Shown here piece by piece: positions 37,545 through 46,800 of a DNA stretch of 64,000 bases. The notes under the pieces were generated by a model. The model did not search any database. It was not told where the DNA came from and saw only the letters and a program-made list of their open reading frames with translations. How positions within the stretch are numbered: position 1 is the stretch's first letter; each line of letters begins with the position of its first letter. The position numbers were made by a program, and so were the translations under genes. Origin of the DNA: Kistimonas asteriae (lineage in GTDB: Bacteria > Pseudomonadota > Gammaproteobacteria > Pseudomonadales > Endozoicomonadaceae); contig NZ_JAEVHF010000016.1 of NCBI RefSeq assembly GCF_018263925.1, positions 1 to 64,000 on the forward strand, read 5' to 3'.

Positions 37545-38714
37545 TCAAAGAGAGAAGTTAATGCCTGTTTCGCCCGGTGGGTTGAGGACAACATCGCGCG
37601 CTCTGGGGAACAGGTTGAAATCCGTCGCACTGGCGATGGTATAAGCGCCCATCTGGTGTCCGATCACGAGATCGCCCATTGCCAGACGTGGCAGCTGTAT
37701 ATCCTCAGCAATCACATCAATACTGTCGCAGGTTGGGCCTGATAAGACGGCGCTTTCGCGCTCACGCTGATCGCTGAAGACCGTTAAGGGGTAGCGTCTG
37801 TAGTCGTAAAGCTGGCCGCTGAAAGAGCCGTAGAGTCCGTCATCCAGATAATACCAGCAGCAGCCCTGTCGAAGCGCTATGCCCATCACCGAACTGACGG
37901 ATGTGGCGGCCGGTGCGGCAAGATAACGGCCAGGCTCTGAGATGACCTGCACATGATCTGGCAGTGCGGTGAGCGCTGTACGGATTTTGCTGCAGAAAGC
38001 ATGAATGGATGGAACCTCGTCAATATAAGACACGGGAAAACCACCGCCAATGTTGAGGACTCCCAATCCTCGGCCATTCAGGTACCGGGCGGAATCGTGC
38101 ATCAGTCCGGCGCAGGTGAGTATGGCACACACGTGGTTATCGGGATTGGTGCACTGCGAGCCCGCGTGAAAGGAGAGTCCTTTCACGGTCACGCCCATGC
38201 GTTGCGACAGCTTTAGCAGAAGGGGCACCTGTTTCGGTGAACACCCAAATTTCCTGGATAGATTGATAGATGATGAGGGGTTGGGGAAACTCAACCGAAG
38301 TAGCAACGCAACACGTTGGCGATAGGGGAGAAATTTCTCCATTTCCTGTGGGCTATCTACGACAAATGTAGTGCATCCGAAGCGCAGTGCTGAACGAATA
38401 TCGCTATCCCGTTTGATCGGGTGGGTATAAAGGGTTTGACGCGGTGAGACTGCCACCTGGCGCAGCAGGTTAATTTCACCACTGCTGGCCAGGTCAAAGC
38501 CCGCACCAGCCTGTGCCAGTGTTTGTAAAACGGAGAGGTGTGGCAGAGCCTTGATCGCAAAGTAATGCTTAACCCCGGGTAACGCCTCACAAAGTTGCTG
38601 GTATTGTTGCAACATCCTGGCGCAGTCAATGACCATCAAGGGAGAGCCGAAGTCAGCGACCAGTGACCGCCACTGGGCTGCACTCGATACCGGGGCAATC
38701 GTTATCGCATTCAT
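37545..38714 (-). CDS. Ornithine decarboxylase, fold-III (eukaryotic-type) PLP enzyme
   Basis: A 389-aa alanine-racemase-fold decarboxylase. The PLP lysine is in YFAIKALPH (Lys55), the phosphate loop in [13 protein letters not shown], further PLP contacts in [11 protein letters not shown], and the active-site cysteine of the dimer partner in GPTCDSID (Cys329). The GPTCD motif and length are those of ornithine or lysine/ornithine decarboxylases rather than diaminopimelate or arginine decarboxylases. Ornithine would give putrescine, the substrate of the preceding spermidine synthase. Its start overlaps the speE stop by 4 bases, so it is the last gene of a speD-speE-odc operon. Confidence 0.9.
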   Translation of the reverse strand: MNAITIAPVSSAAQWRSLVADFGSPLMVIDCARMLQQYQQLCEALPGVKHYFAIKALPHLSVLQTLAQAGAGFDLASSGEINLLRQVAVSPRQTLYTHPIKRDSDIRSALRFGCTTFVVDSPQEMEKFLPYRQRVALLLRLSFPNPSSSINLSRKFGCSPKQVPLLLKLSQRMGVTVKGLSFHAGSQCTNPDNHVCAILTCAGLMHDSARYLNGRGLGVLNIGGGFPVSYIDEVPSIHAFCSKIRTALTALPDHVQVISEPGRYLAAPAATSVSSVMGIALRQGCCWYYLDDGLYGSFSGQLYDYRRYPLTVFSDQRERESAVLSGPTCDSIDVIAEDIQLPRLAMGDLVIGHQMGAYTIASATDFNLFPRARDVVLNPPGETGINFSL

Positions 38715-39562
38715 AACGGCTTCATCAGTGAGAGGAAAGAGGCAGGTAATGCAAAGGCGGCCTGGTGCAATGCCGGCGTATAGTATTTTGTAGCAATGCC
38801 TGAATTGTTGTAGCGCGATGTCAGTGTAGCCAGTGGGGTGGCTCGTAAATCGCTATTATCGGTTGCCCAGGCCAGTGTCATGAACCCACCAACATAGGTA
38901 GGAACAGCGATAGTATAGAATGTTGTGTCTGAAAAGAGTGGGTGCAGGCGTTGTGCCGATGTTGTCAGCTCGTCCGGTTGAAAGAACGGGACACCGTTTT
39001 GGGCAACAAACAGGCCACCGGGTTTCAGGCAGTGTTTGCAGGCCTCATAAAACGTCGAGCTGAACAGCACTTCGCCGGGTCCGATCGGATCAGTACTGTC
39101 AGAAATGATGACATCGAAACGCTGCTGTGTCTGGTTGACAAAAGCCATGCCATCATCAATAACCAGCGTCAGTCGAGGATTATCAAAGGCGCCCTGGCTG
39201 TGGCCCGGAAGGTATTCACGACAGGTTTGGATGACGGCTTCATCAATTTCCACCTGGGTGATGCGTTTAACGGTTTGATGTTTCACCACTTCACGCAAGA
39301 TGCCACCATCTCCCCCGCCGATGATCAGCACCTCCTGTGCATCACCATGAGAAAACAGTGGGACGTGGGTCAGCATCTCATGGTAGATGAACTCATCCCC
39401 TTCGGTGGTCTGGATAATGCCATCCAGCGCCATGATGCGGCCGAAACGGGTATTTTCGAAAATCACCAGGTGCTGATGAGGGGATTTATGCTCAAACAGT
39501 AGGCGGTTGATCGCGAATGTCTGGCAGTAATCATCGAGCAGTGTTTCGTGAAACAGGTTCAT
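38711..39562 (-). CDS. speE: Spermidine synthase
   Basis: A 283-aa aminopropyltransferase: putrescine plus decarboxylated SAM gives spermidine. Signature segments are present: [41 protein letters not shown] (nucleotide binding), [10 protein letters not shown], and the catalytic aspartate in [19 protein letters not shown] start at ATG 39562, which yields [12 protein letters not shown] as in homologues and overlaps the upstream speD stop by 4 bases; a longer frame reaching 39664 exists but lies within speD. The stop overlaps the ornithine decarboxylase start by 4 bases, so all three genes are translationally coupled. Confidence 0.96.
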   Translation of the reverse strand: MNLFHETLLDDYCQTFAINRLLFEHKSPHQHLVIFENTRFGRIMALDGIIQTTEGDEFIYHEMLTHVPLFSHGDAQEVLIIGGGDGGILREVVKHQTVKRITQVEIDEAVIQTCREYLPGHSQGAFDNPRLTLVIDDGMAFVNQTQQRFDVIISDSTDPIGPGEVLFSSTFYEACKHCLKPGGLFVAQNGVPFFQPDELTTSAQRLHPLFSDTTFYTIAVPTYVGGFMTLAWATDNSDLRATPLATLTSRYNNSGIATKYYTPALHQAAFALPASFLSLMKPL

Positions 39563-40026
39563 GGTTGCACGATACCTCGCAAGGCCTGGTGAATATCGAC
39601 ACGTTGTGGAGAGAAGTTTCGCTTGAGAATCGTGATGGCCTGTTCCGGTGTGGCATCGCCGCACATGAAAATATCAAAGGCGGCAAACTGTCTTTCAGGC
39701 CAGGTGTGGACGCTGATATGCGACTCTGCCAGTACAGCCACACCCGATATCCCACCATTGACGGTGAAATGGTGCAGGTGGATATGCAGCAGTGTGGCGC
39801 CACAGATATCGACACAATCCCGCAGGGTATTTTCCATGATAGTGAGATTGTCCAGAGGCGCCGCCTCCCACAGATCAAGGATATAATGCTGGCCGGCAAA
39901 TACTTTGCCATCCCGCTGAATAAAATGATCCTTTGACAGGTTGGGTGAAGGTGAATCGTGCCATCGGCTTGGTTGCCCGTTGAGAGTGGGTACAGCCTCT
40001 TGCGTCGTCGCAGGATGAATGGGCAT
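39559..40026 (-). CDS. speD: S-adenosylmethionine decarboxylase proenzyme
   Basis: A 155-aa class-1B type AdoMetDC proenzyme giving the aminopropyl donor for SpeE. The self-processing site is in [13 protein letters not shown]: cleavage between Glu101 and Ser102 makes the pyruvoyl group. The conserved C-terminal region [12 protein letters not shown] contains the catalytic cysteine. The N-terminus is about 30 residues longer than in small Bacillus-type SpeD. I use ATG 40026, which has GGGAG 10 bases upstream; an in-frame GTG at 40068 lacks a site. First gene of the speD-speE-odc operon; its promoter should lie in 40027-40155. Confidence 0.94.
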   Translation of the reverse strand: MPIHPATTQEAVPTLNGQPSRWHDSPSPNLSKDHFIQRDGKVFAGQHYILDLWEAAPLDNLTIMENTLRDCVDICGATLLHIHLHHFTVNGGISGVAVLAESHISVHTWPERQFAAFDIFMCGDATPEQAITILKRNFSPQRVDIHQALRGIVQP

Positions 40027-40155
40027 TTGGCGTTGTCTCCCTGCATTTAATGGCTCGTTAACCGCCACGAGAACGACGTGTTCAGAACTTATGGTGGTGT
40101 ACAGGTTTCAGGAAACTATAAAAGTAGGCGCTCCCCGGCGATTAGCCTGTTTTTT

Positions 40156-41058
40156 TTAGGATGAAATTGCGGAACGTTGTGGAGAAATCACGATATTCAG
40201 TTGAAAGTGTTTGGCCTGTGATTGGAGTTTTTTCTCAGCGGCCCTTCGAAACAGGTGTACGTCGTCGTGGGTAAGCGTGCTTTTACCTGTCGGTACACCG
40301 ATTTCAATATTGACCCATAACCAACGCCCCAGGCAGATGACATGTGTCCGATAGTGGAGGAGCCCGATTTCTGTTGCCGTGGCGGCCAGTGCCTGCTCCA
40401 GGGCGTGAGTGAGTCCCGGTTCCGCAATATCCTGCAGTAACAGCTGACGAAAATTTTTACGCAGTGTTGCCACGGGTAAACGAATCAGGAAAACCAGTAG
40501 CAATAGGGTCAGCACGGAATCAATATAGGGCGTGACCGGGTGGGTGTCTCCCATGAAACAGGCCAGGGCAAAGGCCACCATGGCCGTCGCGCTCACAGAG
40601 GCATCCACCACCCACTCCTGGTATTCAAAGTAGATAAGCGGTGACTGAATCTTGCGGTAAAGGTACAGGAAAGTCATTGCGGTTGCCCCGCCGACCAGGG
40701 TTGAAAACACTTCGTAGATGAGTGCCAGGTCAAATGCTGGCAGGTTACCTCCCCGGACAATCTGATAGGTGGCAACCGATAGCAGGAGGCTGCACAGGGC
40801 CAGCAATATGAGTGACTCAAAGAGTAGCATCAGGGGTTCCAGTGTGGCAGAACCAAAAGGGCGTTGGGCAGAAACTGGTAACGTCACCAGTCTGGCTACC
40901 TTGACGTTGGCCAACATCGTCAGCGTACAGAGCAGTGAATAGCCCCCATCCAGCAGGACTGCACTGGAATCACTGTACAGTGCGACCATTATACCGGTGA
41001 TACCGAAAAACAGTTCCAGAACAACGGAATAACAGAGAACTTTCCGTTCGGTCAGCAT
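40156..41058 (-). CDS. Cation diffusion facilitator (CDF) family transporter
   Basis: A 300-aa protein with six predicted membrane helices in the first 200 residues and a C-terminal cytoplasmic domain. Helix II has ALYSDSSAVLLDGGYSL and helix V EWVVDASVSATAMV, positions where CDF proteins carry paired metal ligands (here Asp-Asp rather than the common His-Asp), which suggests a metal other than zinc, or altered specificity. The C-terminal domain ends in HFQLNIVISPQ. It lies upstream of speD on the same strand with a 129-base gap; co-transcription is possible. GC content resembles its neighbours. Confidence 0.8.
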   Translation of the reverse strand: MLTERKVLCYSVVLELFFGITGIMVALYSDSSAVLLDGGYSLLCTLTMLANVKVARLVTLPVSAQRPFGSATLEPLMLLFESLILLALCSLLLSVATYQIVRGGNLPAFDLALIYEVFSTLVGGATAMTFLYLYRKIQSPLIYFEYQEWVVDASVSATAMVAFALACFMGDTHPVTPYIDSVLTLLLLVFLIRLPVATLRKNFRQLLLQDIAEPGLTHALEQALAATATEIGLLHYRTHVICLGRWLWVNIEIGVPTGKSTLTHDDVHLFRRAAEKKLQSQAKHFQLNIVISPQRSAISS

Positions 41059-41342
41059 AAGGCGTCAGTGTTTTTCTCAGCGAGTCAGTAAGCCGTTGTT
41101 GGTAACTGTGACAGATAGGGGTTGGTAGCTGAAACGGGACGTGAATAAACGACAAATACTGGCATGCCTTACATCCTGTGGTTTTTGAGAGATGCCTGAC
41201 TGACAAGAACAGCATAGACAAGTTCGTGTATGGGGTGGGTTGAATGCGGATTGTTATTCAAGACACTCGTGCAACGCCCAAAAAAAGAAAAGTACGTGCT
41301 GGATAGTGCAGGGCGATTCAACAACATCCCTGTTGTTCGCGG

Positions 41343-41894
41343 CTAATAAACGGCATGCGCCTGATCAGAGCTTTCTACATTGCAGATAGAATCATCGGAT
41401 CGTTTGTACGTTGTGCTGATAAGAGTGACATTCCAGATGGGCAGGAATCCATTAAGAAAGCCGCTGACGCCAATCACGTTCTTGTCCTCTCCCTGACTGA
41501 ACGTCATGTCAGTGAATACTCCACCCGAGGTATCGCCTTTCCGTGTTCCGTTCAATGTATACCGGCTATACGCTGGATTGGCGTAGGCATTCTGAAATCT
41601 GGGGTATACGCCGGATGCATCACGCATCTGAAACTGGCTTGTTTTGCCTTCTGACCAGGTTTTGTAATAAAAGCCATCATTGACCACTTTAAAAAAAGCC
41701 TGCGTTTGAGTTTCATCAGCCCAACAGCCTGTCAGCCATGAAGGGGGACGAATGGTTACGTCAGGGATTCCCCGGTCGGACTTGATTGCACTTTCTGCTT
41801 CTGAGTCGATGTCCTCCGGGAAGCTATCGGTGCTTGTCACCTCAGAAAACGCAGGGATTGAAACCAGCAACAAACACGCCAGACACTTGTTCAT
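41343..41894 (-). CDS. Exported protein of unknown function
   Basis: A 183-aa protein with a signal peptide (MNKCLACLLLVSIPAFS). I chose ATG 41894 because GAGG lies just upstream and the signal starts there; the open frame extends to 42029 but that part is not protein-like. The mature part begins with an acidic stretch (EDIDSEAESAIKSD), then WLTGCWADETQTQAFFKV and YYKTWSEGKTSQFQMRD, a pattern like a small lipocalin-type or beta-barrel fold, with two or three cysteines available for a disulfide. I do not recognise the family. No clear operon partner. Confidence 0.7.
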   Translation of the reverse strand: MNKCLACLLLVSIPAFSEVTSTDSFPEDIDSEAESAIKSDRGIPDVTIRPPSWLTGCWADETQTQAFFKVVNDGFYYKTWSEGKTSQFQMRDASGVYPRFQNAYANPAYSRYTLNGTRKGDTSGGVFTDMTFSQGEDKNVIGVSGFLNGFLPIWNVTLISTTYKRSDDSICNVESSDQAHAVY

Positions 41895-42007
41895 TAAAAC
41901 CTCGCAATAATGTGTCAAACAGGGTGATTGAAAGATAGTTGAGTCGTTCGCGATACGCATGACCAATCCTCTGACAATGATCATCACGAGAGAGCAGGCA
42001 ACCTGCC

Positions 42008-42377
42008 TCAGAAGAAATAAAAACGACAATAGGTTTGTTTTATTAAGACAGCATCCAATCGGTCACGTTTCTCCTGGGTGATACGCTCGACTGCCATTCT
42101 CGCTGCCTGGCTCTCCAGGGCAACGCAGGTGATAGATTTCCCACAGATCATTGTCGTCCATGGTGATGACCTGCCAGCCGGCATAGGGTTTCTGGGATAT
42201 CAACCCTTCGCTGGCCAGCGTATTCAGGGCCATTCTGACCGTGGTCCGGGAGAGATCCAGGGTTTTGGCCAGGCTGCTTTCTACCAGTTTGTCGCCGGAG
42301 CGGTAATCCCCCGCGAGGATCTGCTCCCGGAGATAGTTTGCTGCTTGCTCTTCAAGGCTTTGTTTCGATATTTTCAT
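42008..42377 (-). pseudogene. GntR/FCD-type regulator, frameshifted and truncated
   Basis: The first 84 or so codons from ATG 42377 encode a normal GntR winged helix (EEQAANYLREQILAGDYRSG, ESSLAKTLDLSRTTVRMALN, GLISQKPYAGWQV) and the first FCD helix as far as LWEIYHLR. There an extra T (minus strand, 42122-42123) breaks the frame. Shifting by one base restores ALESQAARMAVERI followed by TQEKRDRLDAVLIKQ, as expected for an FCD domain, but this frame meets a TGA at 42008, about 38 codons on, so most of the ligand-binding domain is also missing. The product as it stands would be a 104-aa DNA-binding fragment with an aberrant tail. Confidence 0.85.
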
Positions 42378-42824
42378 GGTATTGCTATAGCCGCCATGGG
42401 GCAGTCACGTCCTGGAACCTTGGCGTCGATGCTTGCCTGAGGCAGGGGCTCGTGACTTTACGTGGATTCCTGATGGGTAAACATCCTATTTGGCACAGCA
42501 TGATACAGGATTTTTCCGTGGGCGTAGTGTTGATAAAACGGAGATTTTTGAAGAAAAACAGAGTTTTTCAATAATCATAGAATGAAGAAGAGTGGAAGTG
42601 AAAATGTTTGATTGGTTATATCAGTTGGTTATTTCGTTGGATTTAATATTTCAAATATTTGCTCTTTAAAAATCCCTTTGTTTTTAATAATAAATCGCTG
42701 TTTTTTGAATTGACTTAATGCTCATATTTTAATAGCTTAGATGATTCTATTAATAAGAGGCTTCTTTTTATTTGTCTTTGTGATTTTCAAATCATCGCTC
42801 GTTGAGTTGCCATGGAGGGTGTGT
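42378..42824. other. AT-rich intergenic region
   Basis: About 450 bases between the broken GntR gene and the prepilin-like gene. From about 42530 it is very AT-rich with homopolymer runs. It should contain the prepilin promoter; I see no gene, repeat or RNA structure I can support. Confidence 0.5.
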
Positions 42825-43616
42825 ATGCCGTTACCGTCTATTCGAACGAGCAGGGGAGTTACCCTTGTTGAGATGTCATTTGTTTTACTCATTATTGTCG
42901 CCATTGTTGCGATGGCCTTTTATTCCTACAAAGTTTATAGCGGGAATCCCAGACATATGGAAGCCGCTTTGCTGGCGCATGAAATCAAGCAGGATATTAA
43001 TCTTAAGCACAAGACGAAACGAGAATTACCCGAACCTTACGTATTAAGTCATGTGAGCCGAAAAACGGTTTCTGGTGCTGAGGTTATCAGAGATGGAAGC
43101 TCGGGCGTGAGGGTGAATGTCTATCTGAAAGGGGAATCAGCCAATGCGGCAACAGCCAGCCAGGTTTATACGTTGTATGGGAACCTTGTGAATGATGAGC
43201 TGGCATGGGTAGATTGCGGCAAAGACTGCGTGAAAAATGCCGTTGACATCCCGCCGGCTGCGCCTGTGCCTCCTGTTGCAGGTGGCAACAATAATGGTGG
43301 TAGTGGCGGCACAGGAACGGGTGGTGATGGCACAGGTACTGGTTCGGGTGGGCCTGTGATTGATCCTCCAACCGGTATCAGAGTTGCGGTTGCTCCCCCT
43401 CAGCCGCCGAAGCCGCCGGCACCTCCGGCTGAGCCCAAAAAACCGGCGTTCAAGGTATTCACTTCAAGGAATAATGATCCGATATGGAATGACGCGGAAG
43501 ATGCTCAAGCCAAATGTCCTCAACGATGCGCGAATGAAGGAGGACAATGGACAGGACACTGGTGGACAACAGAGTGGAGCGAACATTCAGTGTGTCAGTG
43601 TACAAAAGCCATTTAA
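42825..43616 (+). CDS. Type IV prepilin-like protein
   Basis: A 263-aa protein with a classical class III signal: a short basic leader MPLPSIRTSRG, the prepilin peptidase site G/VTLVEMSFVLL with Glu at mature position 5, and a 20-residue hydrophobic helix. The rest is unlike ordinary major pilins: a globular part, then a long Gly/Asn/Thr-rich linker (about 165-190), a Pro-rich hinge (PPQPPKPPAPPAEPKKP), and a small C-terminal cysteine-rich domain (CPQRCANEGGQWTG, ending SVCQCTKAI). The start at 42825 has GGAGGG 5 bases upstream; an earlier in-frame ATG at 42741 lacks one. No pilus assembly genes are nearby, so it is an orphan pilin or pseudopilin. Confidence 0.82.
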   Translation: MPLPSIRTSRGVTLVEMSFVLLIIVAIVAMAFYSYKVYSGNPRHMEAALLAHEIKQDINLKHKTKRELPEPYVLSHVSRKTVSGAEVIRDGSSGVRVNVYLKGESANAATASQVYTLYGNLVNDELAWVDCGKDCVKNAVDIPPAAPVPPVAGGNNNGGSGGTGTGGDGTGTGSGGPVIDPPTGIRVAVAPPQPPKPPAPPAEPKKPAFKVFTSRNNDPIWNDAEDAQAKCPQRCANEGGQWTGHWWTTEWSEHSVCQCTKAI

Positions 43617-43649
43617 TGAGTATTAAAATAAAACGTTAAAGTTTTTGAT

Positions 43650-43691
43650 GTATATAGCGTATTCCCATTTTTCAGGGAATACACTATATAC
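43650..43691. terminator. Long hairpin between convergent prepilin and giant genes
   Basis: GTATATAGCGTATTCCC (43650-43666) pairs with GGGAATACACTATATAC (43675-43691) with a single mismatch and an 8-base T-rich loop. It lies between two convergent genes and probably ends transcription of one or both, though no U-tract follows on the plus strand. Confidence 0.55.
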
Positions 43692-43853
43692 ATTCAACTA
43701 TTTAAAAAATGAACTGGCGCTGTTGTTGATGCAAATAATCATGCCCTTTGGCATGTATCCTTTCAGAGCTGCGCGAATAAAACAGAGCTCCATTGGCTGT
43801 AAATGACTACATCAGAAGCAATGAGTAGCTACCTTGCTGATCCGAGAGAACTT

Positions 43854-46800
43854 TTAGCGGTAATTTTCCAACAACTCAGTACATTTCTTGAATTCCTGTT
43901 CCAAGGTATCATCGGGGATTAAATCCATACGCATGACGTGTACATTTCTGTTGCCAAGTTCTTCATACGCTTCATCCGTGAATTCACCATTTTCGTGAAT
44001 GACGGGGAAAACGTTCAGTTTTTTTCCATCAATCACAATGAATCGCCCCGTGGCTTTGGACCGAACCATATTGACGAAATGTCCGGCTTCACCTGAGGGC
44101 GATGTTCTCAGAAGCACATAGCGTTCGCCGTTTAACTGTTCTGTTGAGTCTATAGCCCCACTGTGCTCCCACTGCTGGCTACGGTGTATTGCCGCCCTGA
44201 AGGCATCAGGCGATGCCTGATGAAGGAATACGTTGTAATGAGTATCTCTTATTTCAGGTTTATCCCAGCAGAGCACGGGAGATTTGTCGCCAGTATACCA
44301 TTCAATTTCTTCATCAGTACCTATAACCTGATGATAGCCATGACCGCTCAAGCCATACTCCAATGAGTTGACCCACCCTTGGCAACTGGCTGCGTAGTCC
44401 TTGCTCGGCTGCCGGTTCTCATGGAGTATCTCGATTCCCTGGCGATATAACTGTAATTCGCTGGTTTCTTCCGTTGTTAAGTGTGTTTGTCGAAAGGGTT
44501 TTGCTGTTTGTAATTTCTCTAGCATCGCCTCTTGTAGTTCACCTTTTGCTTCCTGCTCAATGGCTTGTTTTGTCTCATCCAATGAACGCCTGTTAAATCG
44601 ATACTCAAGAATCATCGTTTCCAGCTTTTGTCTTGTCTTCAATGTTCCTTTTGCCTTTTTATCGTGTGTTGCTACCTGCTGTCTCATGGCTTCTATTGAA
44701 TATTCCAGCTTTTCACGTTCCTTATCGAATGTGCGTTCGCCGCCATCTGTGCAGATATCAGTGGTGAGTGGCTGATCAAAGGGAGAATGCGGACTGGGTT
44801 TGACGGCTTTGATCTGTTGTAACAGATTGTTCAATGCTTCTTCACTCGTTAGTGTTTCAGCGACTGCTACGGTTGCTTCTTTTGCAATGGTTGCCGGAGC
44901 GGCGGTTAAACTTGGCTGCTTCCAGCGTTCATAAGCACTTTTAACGCGATGAATGGCCTCTTTGTTGCCATGAGAGGCGAGCATACAGTCATTAAGGTCT
45001 ACACGACTGGGATCAATAAAAAGACTCAAATCAGTCAGGGTGATGTGCATGCCTGCCTTTTTGAGTTGCTTGTTCAGGTTTCTGTGATCCTCAAATTCAA
45101 CGGTAGCAGTAGATTCTGATTTTGATGCTATTGGTTTTTTTTCTTTTGTTTCTGAAGTCTCTGGTGAAGGCTGTGTCACCGAGTTATACCAAGGCTTAAA
45201 AGCAGCCATAAAATCATCTTTCTCACCCTTATCAGCCAGACGGATACACTCGTCTTCCGTAACCAGCTTCTGCTCTAAGAACTGGTTTAATAGAGGACGG
45301 TTAATTTCCAAACCGGCAGCTTTCAAGTGGTGAATGGCCTTCGTTCTCCTTCCTTTTCCAAAGCTTTCATAGGAAATTGTAGACTCTACGGGAGCTGCGA
45401 TGTCTGATGACGGTGCGCTGACCAAAGGAGCCTGACTGGCTTGAGCACCAGAGACAGAATCGGTTGCAGAGATTAAGGTTGATGGCAGGGTATCTTTTGG
45501 CTGTGTCAGCACATCGTGAGTTTCAGATAATGGCTGTTCTGTTGGTTGATCATGATCTGTTATGCCTTGGGCAGTATCCTGCGCTTCCTGGGGAGGCTGG
45601 TTTTCTGTTGTATCTTCCTCCGTTTTTGCTTTTGTTGTTTCTTCTTCAGCGCCGCTGACTGTTGGTGTTGTACTATGATCCTTTGATTCTAATGTTTCGT
45701 CAGGTCGTGGCTTTTTGCTGGTTGTGGCTTTGTATGCAAAGGTTTCAATAGATTCTGATTGTGATGGTATTGGCTTTTCTTCTTTTGGCGCTGAAAGCGC
45801 TGGTGAAGGTTGCTGAAGTGAGTTATACCAAGACTCATAGTAAGCCATAAATTCACCGGTCTCACCCTCATCGGCCAAGCGGATACACACGTCTTCCGGA
45901 ACCAATTGATTCTCTATGAACTGGTCAAACTGAGAACGATCAATCGTAAAGTTGGCCTCTATGAGATTACGAAAGGCCTTTCTTCTCCTTTTTTTCCCAA
46001 AGTTATCATACGTAATTAGAGCTTCTTTGGACGTTGCCAGGCTTGATGATGCGCTGCCCAAAGGAGCCTTACTGGTTTCATCAGCACCAGTGGTAGAGTC
46101 AGTTGCAGAGGTGAAGGTTGATGTCAGGGTATCTTCTGGCTGTGTTGATGTTTCCTGTGTCGCAGCTAATTCCGGTTCTGCCAGATGACCTGTAGTGTCT
46201 TGAACAGTATCCTTTGTCTCATGGGGTGACTGACTCCTGGTTGTATCTTCGTCCGCTTTTGCTTTTGTTGTTTCTTCGTCAACGCCACTTAACGTTGGTG
46301 TTGTACTGTGATCCTTTGATTCCAACGTTTCGCAAGATTGTGGTTCTTTGCTGGCTGTGGGAGTGTCGTTCTCGTTTGCGATTACAGGCTTTCCAGCTTT
46401 AAACAGGCTGAGTTCCTCAATGACCGCATTCAATTTTGTATTTAAATCATTACTCACCTCACGTAAGACAAGATGATAGACTTTACGAATATCTTTAAGA
46501 ATGCCCTGAATGCTCAGTGTTTCATCATTGTTAAATGTATTCATGCTTGATTGTATTTTGTCAAAAAGTTCATTAAGTAATGGTTGTAATAGACCAACTT
46601 TCCATGTTTGGCTGTTTTTATCGTGCGGACTTCCATCACCATCAAGGACAATCCTGCATGTGATGACATTAATGAATTTTAAAAAATCTTGTAGCGAAGG
46701 GAAATGAGCTAAATCCTTAATAGACAGATGAGAAAAACGTTCGTCAGAATTCCATAAAGGTTTATCTTTTATCATTCTTTCGCGATCGAACAGTTTCCCC

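Noticed and set aside
43087..43371. A 94-codon minus-strand frame opposite the prepilin-like gene
   Set aside because: His/Gln/Ser-rich complement of the Gly/Pro-rich linker, no ribosome site.
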